The position numbers were made by a program, and so were the translations under genes. From assembly GCA_934700615.1 (NCBI GenBank), contig CAKUXR010000005.1, forward strand, positions 58,063 to 122,062: a DNA stretch of 64,000 nt, given 5' to 3'. How positions within the stretch are numbered: the stretch's first letter is position 1; the number at the start of each line of letters is the position of its first letter. Positions 17,080 through 26,000 of this stretch are shown here, piece by piece. The DNA comes from an uncultured Bacteroidales bacterium. GTDB lineage: Bacteria; Bacteroidota; Bacteroidia; Bacteroidales; UBA932. The notes under the pieces are model-generated. The model saw only the letters and a list, made by a program, of their open reading frames with translations, ran no database searches and was not told where the DNA came from.

Positions 17080-18371
17080 ACAGAAGAGGATTCCGTATAA
17101 TCTTGGTTTTAAGTCTCGCAGCGGCTGCTGTAGGACTCTGTATTTCATTGACTTCCTCCCACAAGGAGGAGGCTGTTCTGCCGGACGGCAGAGTCCAGCT
17201 CAGGCTCAATGAAGCATTGACAAATGAAATTTCCGACACTTCAGCATTGACAGGGCTGGATACGAAGATTCAGTCTTATATGAGACAGTGGGGGCTGCAT
17301 GGGGCGTCTCTGGCCATCATGAGAAATGACTCCCTGGTCTATGCGAAGGGCTACGGATGGGCTGATGAGGAAAAACAGGTGAAAATGCAGCCGTCCAACA
17401 TACTCAGGGTGGCTTCGGTTTCCAAACTCCTGACTGCAGCGGGCATTATGCTGCTTCAGGACCAGGGCAAACTGAACATCAAAGATACTGTTTTCGGACC
17501 TCGGGGAATCCTTACCGACACGACGTACACCAGTGTCATGAAGGACCCGAATTACAAGAAGATTACCGTCGAGGACCTTCTGCGCCATAAAGGCGGGTTC
17601 ACGTCTTATGGCGGAGACCCGATGTTCTCCACAAGGACCATCATGCAGACAAACCACCTTGACACCCCGCCGGACAACATCGAACTGATGAGGATCATGC
17701 TCCGCAGGAGGCTGAGGTTCGTTCCCGGCACATCGCAGTATTATTCGAACTTCGGTTATCTCCTTCTGAGCAAGGTCATTGAGGAGGTTTCAGGTCAGCC
17801 GTATGAGGAATTCATGCAGAAGAATGTGCTGGAACCTGCCGGATGTTATGACATGCATATCGCCGGGAATTATTATAAGGACAAGCGCAAGAATGAGGTC
17901 AGATACTACAACGGGGCTGACACCTGCCTTGTCGATGAGTTCAACAACAGCGGCAACATGGTGGAGCGCTGCTACGGAGGTAGTGACATCCATTCGCTTT
18001 CCGGTGCCGGCGCATGGGTCTGCTCGACGCCTGAACTCGCCCGTTTCGTCGCGTCAATCGACGGAAGGACGGAAATCCCCAATGTCATTTCCCAGGCCAG
18101 TGTCAATGCCATGACGGAGTGGTTCGACGAGCGGACTTATTCGCTCGGCTGGAATGACACAAAGCCGACTGGAGAGTGGACACGTACCGGGACATTGTCA
18201 GGCACAAGCGCGCTCGTAAAGTATTATCCTGACGGTGAATGCTGGATAATGGTCACGAACACAAGCACTTGGAAAGGTCCGGGCTTCACTAGATATACAG
18301 CGGGACTGTTCCGTACTCTACGTGAAAAATATTCGGCGAAACTGCCAGCTAGAGATTTGTTCTACAAATAA
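17076..18371 (+). CDS. Serine hydrolase of the beta-lactamase / PBP4* class C family
   Basis: The 431-residue protein has an N-terminal membrane anchor or uncleaved signal (about residues 5-25) and a class C beta-lactamase-like domain. SVSK near 114 supplies the nucleophile Ser and the Lys, and YSN near 222 is the second motif; a late LSGTSALV segment probably corresponds to the third. Family members include esterases and D-amino-acid peptidases, so true beta-lactamase activity is unproven. Last gene of the operon, coupled to the kinase gene by a 4-base overlap and closed by a strong terminator. Two CATTGAC words occur 30 bases apart at 17215 and 17245. Confidence 0.87.
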   Translation: MNRRGFRIILVLSLAAAAVGLCISLTSSHKEEAVLPDGRVQLRLNEALTNEISDTSALTGLDTKIQSYMRQWGLHGASLAIMRNDSLVYAKGYGWADEEKQVKMQPSNILRVASVSKLLTAAGIMLLQDQGKLNIKDTVFGPRGILTDTTYTSVMKDPNYKKITVEDLLRHKGGFTSYGGDPMFSTRTIMQTNHLDTPPDNIELMRIMLRRRLRFVPGTSQYYSNFGYLLLSKVIEEVSGQPYEEFMQKNVLEPAGCYDMHIAGNYYKDKRKNEVRYYNGADTCLVDEFNNSGNMVERCYGGSDIHSLSGAGAWVCSTPELARFVASIDGRTEIPNVISQASVNAMTEWFDERTYSLGWNDTKPTGEWTRTGTLSGTSALVKYYPDGECWIMVTNTSTWKGPGFTRYTAGLFRTLREKYSAKLPARDLFYK

Positions 18372-18408
18372 GATATTCAAGTTTCGCAAGCTATCAAGTG
18401 ATTAAAAA

Positions 18409-18448
18409 CGCACCGGGCGCAGAGGAATAATCCAATGCGCCCGGTGCG
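18409..18448. terminator. Bidirectional terminator between convergent operons
   Basis: CGCACCGGGCGC (18409-18420) pairs perfectly with GCGCCCGGTGCG (18437-18448). The plus side is followed by AATTATTTTAC and the minus side by TTTTTAATCAC, so it can stop transcripts from both sides. Confidence 0.88.
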
Positions 18449-18468
18449 AATTATTTTACAAATATCTG

Positions 18469-19242
18469 TTACCAGCTTCCTGAAGCTCCGCCTCCACCGA
18501 ATGAGCCTCCACCGAAATCAAAAGAACTGTCGCTGGAAGAACTGCTGCTGGACCTGCTTGAACCTGAAGAATGGTAATAACCTCCTCCGGAACTTGAGCC
18601 GCCGCCCCTGTGGTGATTGTTATTTTTGCCGCTCTTTTTCATACTGCATCTGGCCCAAAGCCATATAAAGAGGAAAATCACCGCCATTATCAGCAATGCG
18701 CCATAACCTTCCTCGTCCTCCCCTTCTGCACCCTTAACGTAAGTAATCTCACCGCTGGCCAAAGCCATCAGGACATCAACTGCCTGAGCGACGCCGCCAT
18801 AGTAATCATTCTCGCGGAAATGAGGAATGACGTCATTTTCAATGATACGCTTGCAATATGCGTCAGGTATTGCACCCTCGAGTCCGTAACCTATCTGGAT
18901 GGAAACTTCTCCACGTGCATCAGGAGTCTTGGGCTTCACGAGAATTACGATACCGTTATTGAAATCCTTGGAACCTATGCCCCATTCAATACCGATCTTG
19001 GTGGCATATTCAGCAGGCGCATATCCTTCCAGATCGGCAACGGTGATGACAGCAATCTGGTTGGAAGTAGTGTCACTGAACGTCTCCAGCTTCTGCTCAA
19101 GTTCATTGACTTGCTTCTCGGAGAAAATCGCCGCGAGGTCATTGACAAGTTTCGGCGGATTCGGACGGGACGGAACAGCAACTGCTGCTGCCGAAAGAAC
19201 GGTCAGCAGCAGTGCAACTATAGCAAATCGTCTGATATTCAT
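18469..19242 (-). CDS. TPM-domain membrane protein (YgcG family)
   Basis: The 257-residue product has a signal peptide, a TPM domain (about 30-160, with LVNDLAAIFSEKQVNELEQKL, NQIAVITV, IQIGYGLEG and PDAYCKRII), one transmembrane helix near 182-198 and a low-complexity C-terminus of Ser, Gly, His and Phe (about 210-257) ending GGGGASGSW. This layout is standard for the family and puts the TPM domain in the periplasm. TPM proteins are often linked to membrane-protein quality control and to LemA, which lies directly upstream with an 11-base gap. The exact function is unknown. Confidence 0.9.
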   Translation of the reverse strand: MNIRRFAIVALLLTVLSAAAVAVPSRPNPPKLVNDLAAIFSEKQVNELEQKLETFSDTTSNQIAVITVADLEGYAPAEYATKIGIEWGIGSKDFNNGIVILVKPKTPDARGEVSIQIGYGLEGAIPDAYCKRIIENDVIPHFRENDYYGGVAQAVDVLMALASGEITYVKGAEGEDEEGYGALLIMAVIFLFIWLWARCSMKKSGKNNNHHRGGGSSSGGGYYHSSGSSRSSSSSSSDSSFDFGGGSFGGGGASGSW

Positions 19243-19253
19243 ATGAATACGGA

Positions 19254-19844
19254 CTAGAATTCAACCTTAGGAGCATTCTCAGCGCCTTCAGAAGCCTTGA
19301 AATAACCCTTGGCGTTGAAACTGAAGATAGACGCGATGATGTTCTGAGGGAAACGTCTGATCATAGTGTTGTATGACTGCGCTGACTCATTGTATTTCAT
19401 GCGCTCTGTGGTAATCCTGTTCTCAGTACCCTCAAGCTGAGCCTGAAGTTCAAGGAAATTCTGATTCGCCTTGAGGTCAGGATAAGCCTCCACTGACATG
19501 AGAAGACGTCCTACTGCGCTTCCGAGTTCGCCCTGGGCAGACTGGAACTTTGCGATGCTCTCCTCTGTAAGTTTGTCAGGATCCACAGTAACCTGGGTTG
19601 CTTTTGCCCTTGCCTCTACGACAGCCTCAAGTGTACCGCTCTCATGCTCAGCATAACCTTTTACGGTTGCAACAAGGTTAGGAATAAGGTCAGAACGGCG
19701 CTGATAAACATTTTCAACCTGAGACCATGCAGCCTTCACACCCTCTTCACCCTCGACCATGCCGTTATAATTTGACTTGAACCAGCCGAAAAGTCCCAAA
19801 GCGACTACGGCCACAACAACGATAGAAAAAAATCCTTTCTTCAT
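19254..19844 (-). CDS. lemA: LemA family protein
   Basis: The 196-residue protein has one N-terminal transmembrane helix followed by a long helical domain with LemA signatures: VKAAWSQVENVYQRRSDLIPNLV near 40, the AEHESGTLEAVVEARAKAT segment, and the NRITTERMKYNESAQSYN region near 150. I start at 19844 (MKKGFFS), which gives a standard membrane anchor; a start at 19889 would add an unlikely Arg/Cys-rich extension that runs into the upstream gene. It sits between the FISUMP lipoprotein gene (23-base gap) and the TPM gene, probably on one mRNA. Confidence 0.93.
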   Translation of the reverse strand: MKKGFFSIVVVAVVALGLFGWFKSNYNGMVEGEEGVKAAWSQVENVYQRRSDLIPNLVATVKGYAEHESGTLEAVVEARAKATQVTVDPDKLTEESIAKFQSAQGELGSAVGRLLMSVEAYPDLKANQNFLELQAQLEGTENRITTERMKYNESAQSYNTMIRRFPQNIIASIFSFNAKGYFKASEGAENAPKVEF

Positions 19845-19867
19845 GGCAAATAAAATTTTAGTTGTTA

Positions 19868-20890
19868 TTACTCGGCATCCCTGACGCAACGCACTGAAGC
19901 AAGGAAATTGTCCTTGTTTATGCCTTCACGCATGAAATCAGGTTTATTCATATTAATCATCCTATAGACTCCATAATCATCATATGATTCTGAACTCCAA
20001 TAAACTGCATACTCCATTCCGCCTGTGAACACATTCTCGGAAGCAAGATTTCCATAACCGGATGGGATGGCGCAGAAACCGGTCTTGTTTGTAATCTTCA
20101 CAGCCGGCCAGTACTCCCACATCTTCTCAGAATTGAAATAGGCATCGACCATAAGAGCTCCGGCGATTCCGATATAGCTTTCATCGGCCTTTTCGCCCGC
20201 GTATCCGCCTGCAGCCGCCAGGTCAAGCCAGTCTGAATCTGAAGGGACTCTCCAGCCTGAAGGACAGACCGTCTGGGCATCATTCCATGTATAATAACGG
20301 CCTATCACGTCATCCATCACTGGACATCCCAGGAATGACTCTCCCTTCTCCCCATACGCCACATTTCTCAGGAACCAGTCGCGGTTTCCGATCTTGCGGT
20401 AATAGTATTTCTTGCCGTCACGGGCATCTGTAATATTCAAATCTTCCTCACTTACCCCGTCTTTCGTCAATGACTGTCCGAATGCCGGATCCACAATAGT
20501 TATGTATGAAGAATATGTCTTCGTATAATATCCCTTTGCAAACGCATTGCATGTAAGTGTAACAGTACAAAGTGTATCCTTGATGTTCAGCTGGTAAGCG
20601 CCGGTAGCGGATGCGGGATCGTCCTGTGTCTTGGTAGTATCTTTCTTCTCGTAAAGAGGTGAAGCCGTCCAATAATAACCGACATTGACACTCTCCTTCT
20701 CAAGTCCACGGGGAACTACAGTCAGAGACTCCCCCTTGCCGACAAATGACGGAACAGTAAATTTCAAAGTACCGGAAAATTCATCATATGATGTGGTAGT
20801 ACCATCTTTATCCTTCTTGCATGATGGCAAAGAAACAGCCGCCAAAACAGCTGCGGCCATGATTACAAACTTCTTATAATTCATTTTCAT
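19868..20890 (-). CDS. FISUMP-domain lipoprotein
   Basis: The 340-residue protein begins with a lipoprotein signal ending SLPSC. The N-terminal half looks like beta-sandwich repeats; the C-terminal half (about 190-340) carries the Fibrobacter succinogenes major paralogous domain pattern: DARDGKKYYYRKIGNRDWFL, then RYYTWNDAQTVCPSGWRVPS, a GGMEYAVYWSSES block and a terminal ASVRCVRD. FISUMP proteins are surface-exposed lipoproteins whose ligand is unknown. The start is 20890 (20884 is an alternative). It is divergent from apbE. Confidence 0.88.
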   Translation of the reverse strand: MKMNYKKFVIMAAAVLAAVSLPSCKKDKDGTTTSYDEFSGTLKFTVPSFVGKGESLTVVPRGLEKESVNVGYYWTASPLYEKKDTTKTQDDPASATGAYQLNIKDTLCTVTLTCNAFAKGYYTKTYSSYITIVDPAFGQSLTKDGVSEEDLNITDARDGKKYYYRKIGNRDWFLRNVAYGEKGESFLGCPVMDDVIGRYYTWNDAQTVCPSGWRVPSDSDWLDLAAAGGYAGEKADESYIGIAGALMVDAYFNSEKMWEYWPAVKITNKTGFCAIPSGYGNLASENVFTGGMEYAVYWSSESYDDYGVYRMINMNKPDFMREGINKDNFLASVRCVRDAE

Positions 20891-20933
20891 TAACTGTATT
20901 ATGCAAATATCGCATTTTATCTTGAAAAACGCG

Positions 20934-20941
20934 TACATTTG
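20934..20941 (+). promoter_or_regulatory. -7 box TACATTTG for apbE
   Basis: It fits TAnnTTTG, 49 bases before the apbE ATG. It overlaps a short palindrome (GTACatttGTAC) and lacks a well-placed TTG. Confidence 0.45.
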
Positions 20942-20990
20942 TACAAATACTTTGCCGAAAAAGACAATCCGGCAGAAAAGATAAAAACAA

Positions 20991-22091
20991 ATGAAATTGA
21001 ATAAAAAGTTACTGCAATCTACCGTAGCATTGATTTTATCCGCAATGCTCACTTTTTCTTGCGGCCGGCACGACAGATACATTGTCATTCAAGGATATGC
21101 GCAAGGCGGCACATACAGCGTAAAACTGAACATGAACGGCACTGAAGGCATGATCCGGATGAGGCCGGAGGCCATAAAGACGGCCATTGACTCCATCCTC
21201 AATGACATTGACACTACCCTTTCGGGCTACAACAAAGGCTCGGTCCTGAGCAGGTTCAATGCCGGAAATAAGGTTCCTGTCAATGACTTGTTCGAGGATG
21301 TCTGCGCCCGCGCATACGATTATTTCGAGGAGACCGGCGGCGCGCTCGACTGCTCTTCCGCCCCGATTTTCGACGTGTGGGGATTCGGTTTCACACGCGA
21401 TTCGCTGCCTTCAGAGGACAAGGTCAATGCCGTTTTGGGCCACTGCGGAATGGACAGGCTGGTCCGCAGCATACGCGAAGCCGCAGGACCTGACGGGCTG
21501 GTTTCATCCATTTCCGTTCTCAATGACAGCGTAAAAGCCGCTGAAGCGGAACCCGTACCTGCCAAGCTTAATTTCAATGCCATTGCACAGGGATACAGCT
21601 GCGATGTCGTAGCCGGATACCTTTACAATCTCGGTGTCAAGGATATGCTTGTGGATATAGGGGAAATCTATTGCGACGGCGTAAATCCGGACGGCAAGCC
21701 GTGGAAAGTCGGCGTGGACAGGCCATTCGACGGGAACAACAATCCGGGAGCGGACTTGGATGGCGTCTGGCAGTCAGACGGAGCGCCATGCGGAATAGTC
21801 ACATCCGGCAACTACCGCAAATTCTATACGAAGGACGGCAAGAAATATGCGCACACGATAGACCCGCGTACAGGATATCCTGTTACGCATAACCTCTTGA
21901 GTGCCACCATAGTAGCAAAGAACGCAACAGACGCGGACGCATATGCGACATACTGCATGGTAATCGGTACGGACAAGGCCAGGGAGTTCATCGAGGCTAA
22001 CCCTGACGACATCGCCGGCTACCTGATTTATTCAGATGACGAAGGAAATATGCACGAGTGGGCCTCAGACAACTTCAGCCTGGTAAAATAA
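20991..22091 (+). CDS. apbE: FAD:protein FMN transferase
   Basis: Attaches FMN covalently to threonine in target flavoproteins such as Rnf and Nqr subunits, outside the cytoplasm. The 366-residue product has a lipoprotein signal ending LTFSC. Motifs: GYAQGGTYSVK near 36, LSGYNKGSVLSRFN near 78, GALDCSSAPIFDVWGFG near 117, FNAIAQGYSCD near 195, MLVDIGEIYCDG near 218 and KYAHTIDPRTGYPV near 285, all classic ApbE. The late Asp/Thr metal-binding segment NATDADAYATYC is intact. No partner flavoprotein is encoded nearby, so it probably acts on targets elsewhere in the genome. Confidence 0.95.
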   Translation: MKLNKKLLQSTVALILSAMLTFSCGRHDRYIVIQGYAQGGTYSVKLNMNGTEGMIRMRPEAIKTAIDSILNDIDTTLSGYNKGSVLSRFNAGNKVPVNDLFEDVCARAYDYFEETGGALDCSSAPIFDVWGFGFTRDSLPSEDKVNAVLGHCGMDRLVRSIREAAGPDGLVSSISVLNDSVKAAEAEPVPAKLNFNAIAQGYSCDVVAGYLYNLGVKDMLVDIGEIYCDGVNPDGKPWKVGVDRPFDGNNNPGADLDGVWQSDGAPCGIVTSGNYRKFYTKDGKKYAHTIDPRTGYPVTHNLLSATIVAKNATDADAYATYCMVIGTDKAREFIEANPDDIAGYLIYSDDEGNMHEWASDNFSLVK

Positions 22092-22120
22092 TTCACGGAA
22101 GCACTCGGCAAATTATAACA

Positions 22121-22756
22121 TTATAACTCAGTTACCACCCAGGATGAATCCAGCCCCGAAGTCGGGAACACATACTGGGAGAGGCTTGCCAGAGGCTTAA
22201 AAGACATTGACGGTACAGTGAAATCGGTCACTGTGCCGTCTTTCATTTTCAGTGAGGCCTTCGCTATGACAGGACTGCTATGATTCTTGTCGGAAAACCA
22301 TATCGTCATGGAAGAAATGCCTGCCGCGGAAGAACGCGGAGAGAACTGGACTTTGACAAGCTGTTGTCCTTTTTCCGTGACCGAAGTACTGAAAACAGTC
22401 TTGAAATGAGCATTCAAGTCCTTGACTATCAATGCAGGATCCACCATGAGAGATTCCTCATCCCCGGTCACGGATTCCACGATGACCTCGCGCGCCTTCT
22501 CATCCACAATCCAGCGGGTCCTTCCGTCACACATAATCTTCATCCCGTTGCCATCGACAGAGAAACACTCCCCCTGCACCTTTGCCGTCCCGTTTCCGGA
22601 AACAGGCGCGGACGCATGCATGACGAAGGAATATGAAAACTCGACGCAATGATTCTTCGCCGCAGATACGAACCTGTCCTGCACAGACTGCGCAGATACA
22701 GATATAAAGGTCAACGTTGCCGCGAGACAACAGATGATATTCTTGAATGTCGTCAT
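22121..22756 (-). CDS. lolA: LolA-like outer-membrane lipoprotein carrier
   Basis: The 211-residue product has a signal peptide (cleavage after SVSAQ) and the LolA/LolB half-barrel pattern: beta strands such as CVEFSYSFVMHA, GMKIMCDGRTRWIVDEKAREV and SMTIWFSDKN. LolA carries lipoproteins through the periplasm to the outer membrane, consistent with the many lipoproteins here. It lies 19 bases after ftsK, a pairing seen in other Bacteroidetes. Sequence identity to characterised LolA is expected to be low, so the symbol is tentative. Confidence 0.78.
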   Translation of the reverse strand: MTTFKNIICCLAATLTFISVSAQSVQDRFVSAAKNHCVEFSYSFVMHASAPVSGNGTAKVQGECFSVDGNGMKIMCDGRTRWIVDEKAREVIVESVTGDEESLMVDPALIVKDLNAHFKTVFSTSVTEKGQQLVKVQFSPRSSAAGISSMTIWFSDKNHSSPVIAKASLKMKDGTVTDFTVPSMSFKPLASLSQYVFPTSGLDSSWVVTEL

Positions 22757-22775
22757 TCCGATTCAGTATAGAAGA

Positions 22776-25220
22776 TTATACACGCAGTTCCTTCAAGCGC
22801 AAATCAAGTTCATCAAGGTCCCCTATCAGAACCTGACGTGGCTTGGAACCTTCCTGAGGGCCGACAATTCCGGCTGCCTCCAGCTGGTCCATAACTCTTC
22901 CCGCTCTTGCATAACCCATGCCGATACGGCGCTGGATATCCGAAGTGGAACCCTTCTGGCTTGAAACGACCAGACGTGCAGCCTCTTCGAAATACTCGTC
23001 CATCTCATTGACATTGAGAGAACCCGCACTTCCTTCTGTCTTTTCTTCCGGCTCAGGAAGATAATATGGGGTATTGTAACTCTTCTGGTAACCCTGCTCG
23101 TCTCCGATGAAACGCGCAATGGCATTGACCTCGTCATTGTCAATGAAAGCACACTGCACGCGCTCGGTGGAGACGCCGGCATAGTAGAGCATATCTCCCT
23201 TTCCCACAAGCTTTTCCGCGCCGACAGAATCGAGGATAATCTTCGAATCAGTATTGGAAATGACCCTGAACGCGATTCGTGTCGGGAAGTTGGCCCTGAT
23301 GACACCGGTAATGATGTCCACGGAAGGTCTCTGTGTGGCGATGACCACATGGATTCCAGCCGCACGGCCCTTCTGGGCAAGTCGGATGATGGAAGTCGTG
23401 ATGCTCCTCGCCATGTTCTTGGCATCTCCGGTAGCGCCGGCCGACATTGTCAGGTCCGCATACTCATCGATGATGGTGACAAGATATGGAAGATAGCGGT
23501 GTCCGGCTGTAGGAAGAAGTTTCCTGTCGCGGTACTTGTTGTTGTAAAGCACGACGTTGTTCACACCGGCCTTGTTCAGAAGTTCATATCTGTCATCCAT
23601 TTCCACGCAGAGAGACTTGAGGATCTTCTCCGCAGCAGGAGCCTTAGTCACGATGGCATTGTTGCGCTCCTCCTCAGCATCCCCGGAATCCGGAAGTACG
23701 GCCAGATAATGGTGAAGAAGGTGTGAATATGCCGTGAACTCAACGCTCTTAGGGTCAACGAACACGAACTTCAGTTCAGAAGGATGCTTCGCATACAGCA
23801 GGGATGCAATCAAAACATTGAGTCCCACCGACTTACCCTGCTTCGTAGCACCTGCAACCAGAAGATGAGGTGCATCCGTAAGGTCAAACACCTTAACCTC
23901 CCTGGTAATGGTATATCCGATGGCGACAGGCAGTTCGGCCTTGCTGTTCCTGAATGCGTCACTGTTCAGAAGCGCCTTGAGAGGCACTACGGAAGGCGTA
24001 TCGTTAGGCACTTCTATACCGATGGAGTCCACAAGGGTCACCATACGTATCCTGTTGGTACCCAATGTCATGGCTATCTCCTTGTCGAGATTTATGATAG
24101 ACTGGATCCTTACGCCCTGTGACGGATAAACCTTATACAATGTAACTGTAGGTCCGACTACCGCCTTCACATCCTCGACTCCGATCTTGTATGTCTGAAG
24201 TGTAGCGCGGATCTTGAAATTGTTTCGCTTGAGCTCCTCAGAAGAAACGTTGTGTACCCTGTCAGCATAGTCATGCAGGATATTCAGCGTAGGGAACTGA
24301 TACTTAGGCAGTTCATCCCTGACATCGATACGCGGCAAATCCTTCACCACGTCCGTGGACAATTCTCCTCCTCCGTCTTCCACTTCCATGTCTATATCAT
24401 CGGGACCGCCTGACTGGGCGGCCGTATTCACCGGTTCAGATTCATTGACAGGAGCAGCAACTTCATTGACAGGCTTCTCGACAGGCGCAGGCTCATTGAC
24501 AGGTTCATTGACAGTCTCGGCAGCAGGAGTTCCGGCAGGGGCAGGTTCCTGATTCCGGACATCAGTCTCCGTCTTTTTCTTCTCCATGAAATTGAAAGTC
24601 CTTACCGGTTTCGGTTCCTTCCTGTCAGCCTTGTCCCCGATTTTCAGGAACCACGCGGAGAATCTGTCGCTGGAGAAATATGCCCATGCGGCACAAAGTG
24701 CAAGCAGGAAAAAGAACGCTACCGTCTTTCCTACCATACCTTCAATCCACAAAATCGCCTGAGCGCCATATTCGCCGCCCAGACCGCCGCCGAAAACCAT
24801 CGTAGCTCCCACGATGTCTGAAATATAGGCAAGCACGAAGGAAAGAAGCATCGCTCCTGTCAATGCCAGCAGAACTGACTTGAGGACGGAAAATCTCCTT
24901 TCGCCGAAGAAAAGCCGCACCGAGATTATTCCGAATGCAAGAACTACTGCCAGGGCTCCAAGGCCGAAACAGTCGGCCACCAGAAGTCCCGAAAGTTTCA
25001 GACCCAGCTTGCCTCCCAGATTGGCCACGACACAATCCTTATCCAAAAGGAGTGTCGGGTCCAGAAGCAGGCTCTGGTCCTGTTTCCACGTAAACAGATA
25101 AGAAACACAACCGATGAATGCCAGCATTGTAAACAATCCGAGCAGCACACCGGCCGTCTTTCTCAAAACCACATGATGAGTCTGCGAAAACTCACGTATT
25201 TTGCCTATGAATCCTGACAT
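22776..25220 (-). CDS. ftsK: DNA translocase FtsK
   Basis: Septal motor that pumps chromosome termini apart and activates XerCD. The 814-residue protein has four or five N-terminal transmembrane helices (about 20-190), a low-complexity linker (about 215-290), then the alpha/beta motor with Walker A GATKQGKS near 455 and Walker B IIDEYADL near 583. The C-terminal gamma winged helix (about 735-800, containing SDIQRRIGMGYARAGRVMDQL) should read the orienting DNA motif. The linker is enriched in PVNE/TVNE/PVN units that are encoded by back-to-back GTCAATG words (see repeat 24443-24512). It is followed by lolA and preceded by DUF4290 with a 6-base gap. Confidence 0.96.
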   Translation of the reverse strand: MSGFIGKIREFSQTHHVVLRKTAGVLLGLFTMLAFIGCVSYLFTWKQDQSLLLDPTLLLDKDCVVANLGGKLGLKLSGLLVADCFGLGALAVVLAFGIISVRLFFGERRFSVLKSVLLALTGAMLLSFVLAYISDIVGATMVFGGGLGGEYGAQAILWIEGMVGKTVAFFFLLALCAAWAYFSSDRFSAWFLKIGDKADRKEPKPVRTFNFMEKKKTETDVRNQEPAPAGTPAAETVNEPVNEPAPVEKPVNEVAAPVNESEPVNTAAQSGGPDDIDMEVEDGGGELSTDVVKDLPRIDVRDELPKYQFPTLNILHDYADRVHNVSSEELKRNNFKIRATLQTYKIGVEDVKAVVGPTVTLYKVYPSQGVRIQSIINLDKEIAMTLGTNRIRMVTLVDSIGIEVPNDTPSVVPLKALLNSDAFRNSKAELPVAIGYTITREVKVFDLTDAPHLLVAGATKQGKSVGLNVLIASLLYAKHPSELKFVFVDPKSVEFTAYSHLLHHYLAVLPDSGDAEEERNNAIVTKAPAAEKILKSLCVEMDDRYELLNKAGVNNVVLYNNKYRDRKLLPTAGHRYLPYLVTIIDEYADLTMSAGATGDAKNMARSITTSIIRLAQKGRAAGIHVVIATQRPSVDIITGVIRANFPTRIAFRVISNTDSKIILDSVGAEKLVGKGDMLYYAGVSTERVQCAFIDNDEVNAIARFIGDEQGYQKSYNTPYYLPEPEEKTEGSAGSLNVNEMDEYFEEAARLVVSSQKGSTSDIQRRIGMGYARAGRVMDQLEAAGIVGPQEGSKPRQVLIGDLDELDLRLKELRV
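23123..23145. repeat. Inverted pair of CATTGAC words in ftsK
   Basis: CATTGAC (23123-23129) and GTCAATG (23139-23145) form a perfect inverted repeat with a 9-base spacer inside the ftsK motor region. Confidence 0.7.
24443..24512 (-). repeat. Four same-orientation CATTGAC words in the FtsK linker
   Basis: Copies at 24443-24449, 24464-24470, 24494-24500 and 24506-24512, all followed by A. On the coding strand each reads TGTCAATGA and encodes the Val-Asn-Glu core of the linker repeats. Confidence 0.85.
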
Positions 25221-25226
25221 TTCAGT

Positions 25227-25913
25227 CTATCTTTTCTGATTACCTTTTCTTCCGAACATACGGCGCTGACCGTTACCCGGCTTGCGCACAGGAGCGAAGT
25301 CAATGCTCATTCCCGGTCTCGAGAATGTCGAATCAGATGAAATCCTGGACAGGGTCAATCCTTCAGGCACGCGTATGCGGAAATCAGAAAGTTTCTCTAT
25401 ATCATTGAAAATGGTCTCGTCCGCAACGCTGTCTTTGTTCCAGATGAGGTACTGCTGACGCATATACATCGCAAGCGAACGGATCATGGCAGTCTTCTGC
25501 TCGCCGTCAGGCTCTCCCGAGATAAGGTCAATGATGCTTTCGATGTTCCTTCCGTAATGGGTGGCACGGATAGGCTTCGTCTTCAGAGGAATAATCTCCG
25601 GACGGGTCTTGCGCTGCTCCGGAGACGGAACAGGATACGGAGAATCCACATCAAGGTCGTATCCGGCCATGATATACAGATGGTCCCACAGTTTGTGTTC
25701 CCAGTTATCCTCGAGATGGACCTGCGGATTAAGAATCTCCATGACACGGACTACGGCCTTGGCCTGCTCCGTACGCTTGGCCTTGTCCTGTATATCCTTC
25801 AGTCCCTCCACCATCTTAAGCACGTTCCTGCCATACTCCGGCATGGCAAGTTTTTCTCTTTCTGTATTGTAATCCAGCACAATAGGATTCTCTTCGTAAT
25901 AATTGTCCATCAT
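25227..25913 (-). CDS. DUF4290 family protein
   Basis: The 228-residue cytoplasmic protein matches DUF4290, a Bacteroidetes-specific family of unknown function. Recognisable segments are LDYNTEREKLAMPEYGRNV near 13, NWEHKLWDHLYIMAGYDLDVD near 70 and THYGRNIESII near 117. The C-terminus is basic (GNGQRRMFGRKGNQKR). It starts a probable operon with ftsK and lolA, driven by the -7 box at 25985-25992 inside the 3' end of addA. Confidence 0.85.
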   Translation of the reverse strand: MMDNYYEENPIVLDYNTEREKLAMPEYGRNVLKMVEGLKDIQDKAKRTEQAKAVVRVMEILNPQVHLEDNWEHKLWDHLYIMAGYDLDVDSPYPVPSPEQRKTRPEIIPLKTKPIRATHYGRNIESIIDLISGEPDGEQKTAMIRSLAMYMRQQYLIWNKDSVADETIFNDIEKLSDFRIRVPEGLTLSRISSDSTFSRPGMSIDFAPVRKPGNGQRRMFGRKGNQKR

Positions 25914-25984
25914 AATTTCCTGTTAGTTCAACCTTCCGGCACACTGGCATTGACCTGCGGGTTTCCGCCTTTGCCGTAAAGATA

Positions 25985-25992
25985 CAAAGATA
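25985..25992 (-). promoter_or_regulatory. -7 box for the DUF4290-ftsK-lolA operon
   Basis: TATCTTTG on the minus strand, 72 bases before the ATG at 25913. A TTG lies at 26017-26015, 22 bases upstream, within the usual spacing range limit. Confidence 0.6.
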
Positions 25993-26000
25993 ACGAATTT

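Noticed and set aside
24443..24512. The four-word array as a CRISPR or short tandem repeat locus
   Set aside because: The repeats are only 7 to 9 bases, the spacers are 5 to 23 bases of coding sequence, and the reading frame of FtsK runs through.
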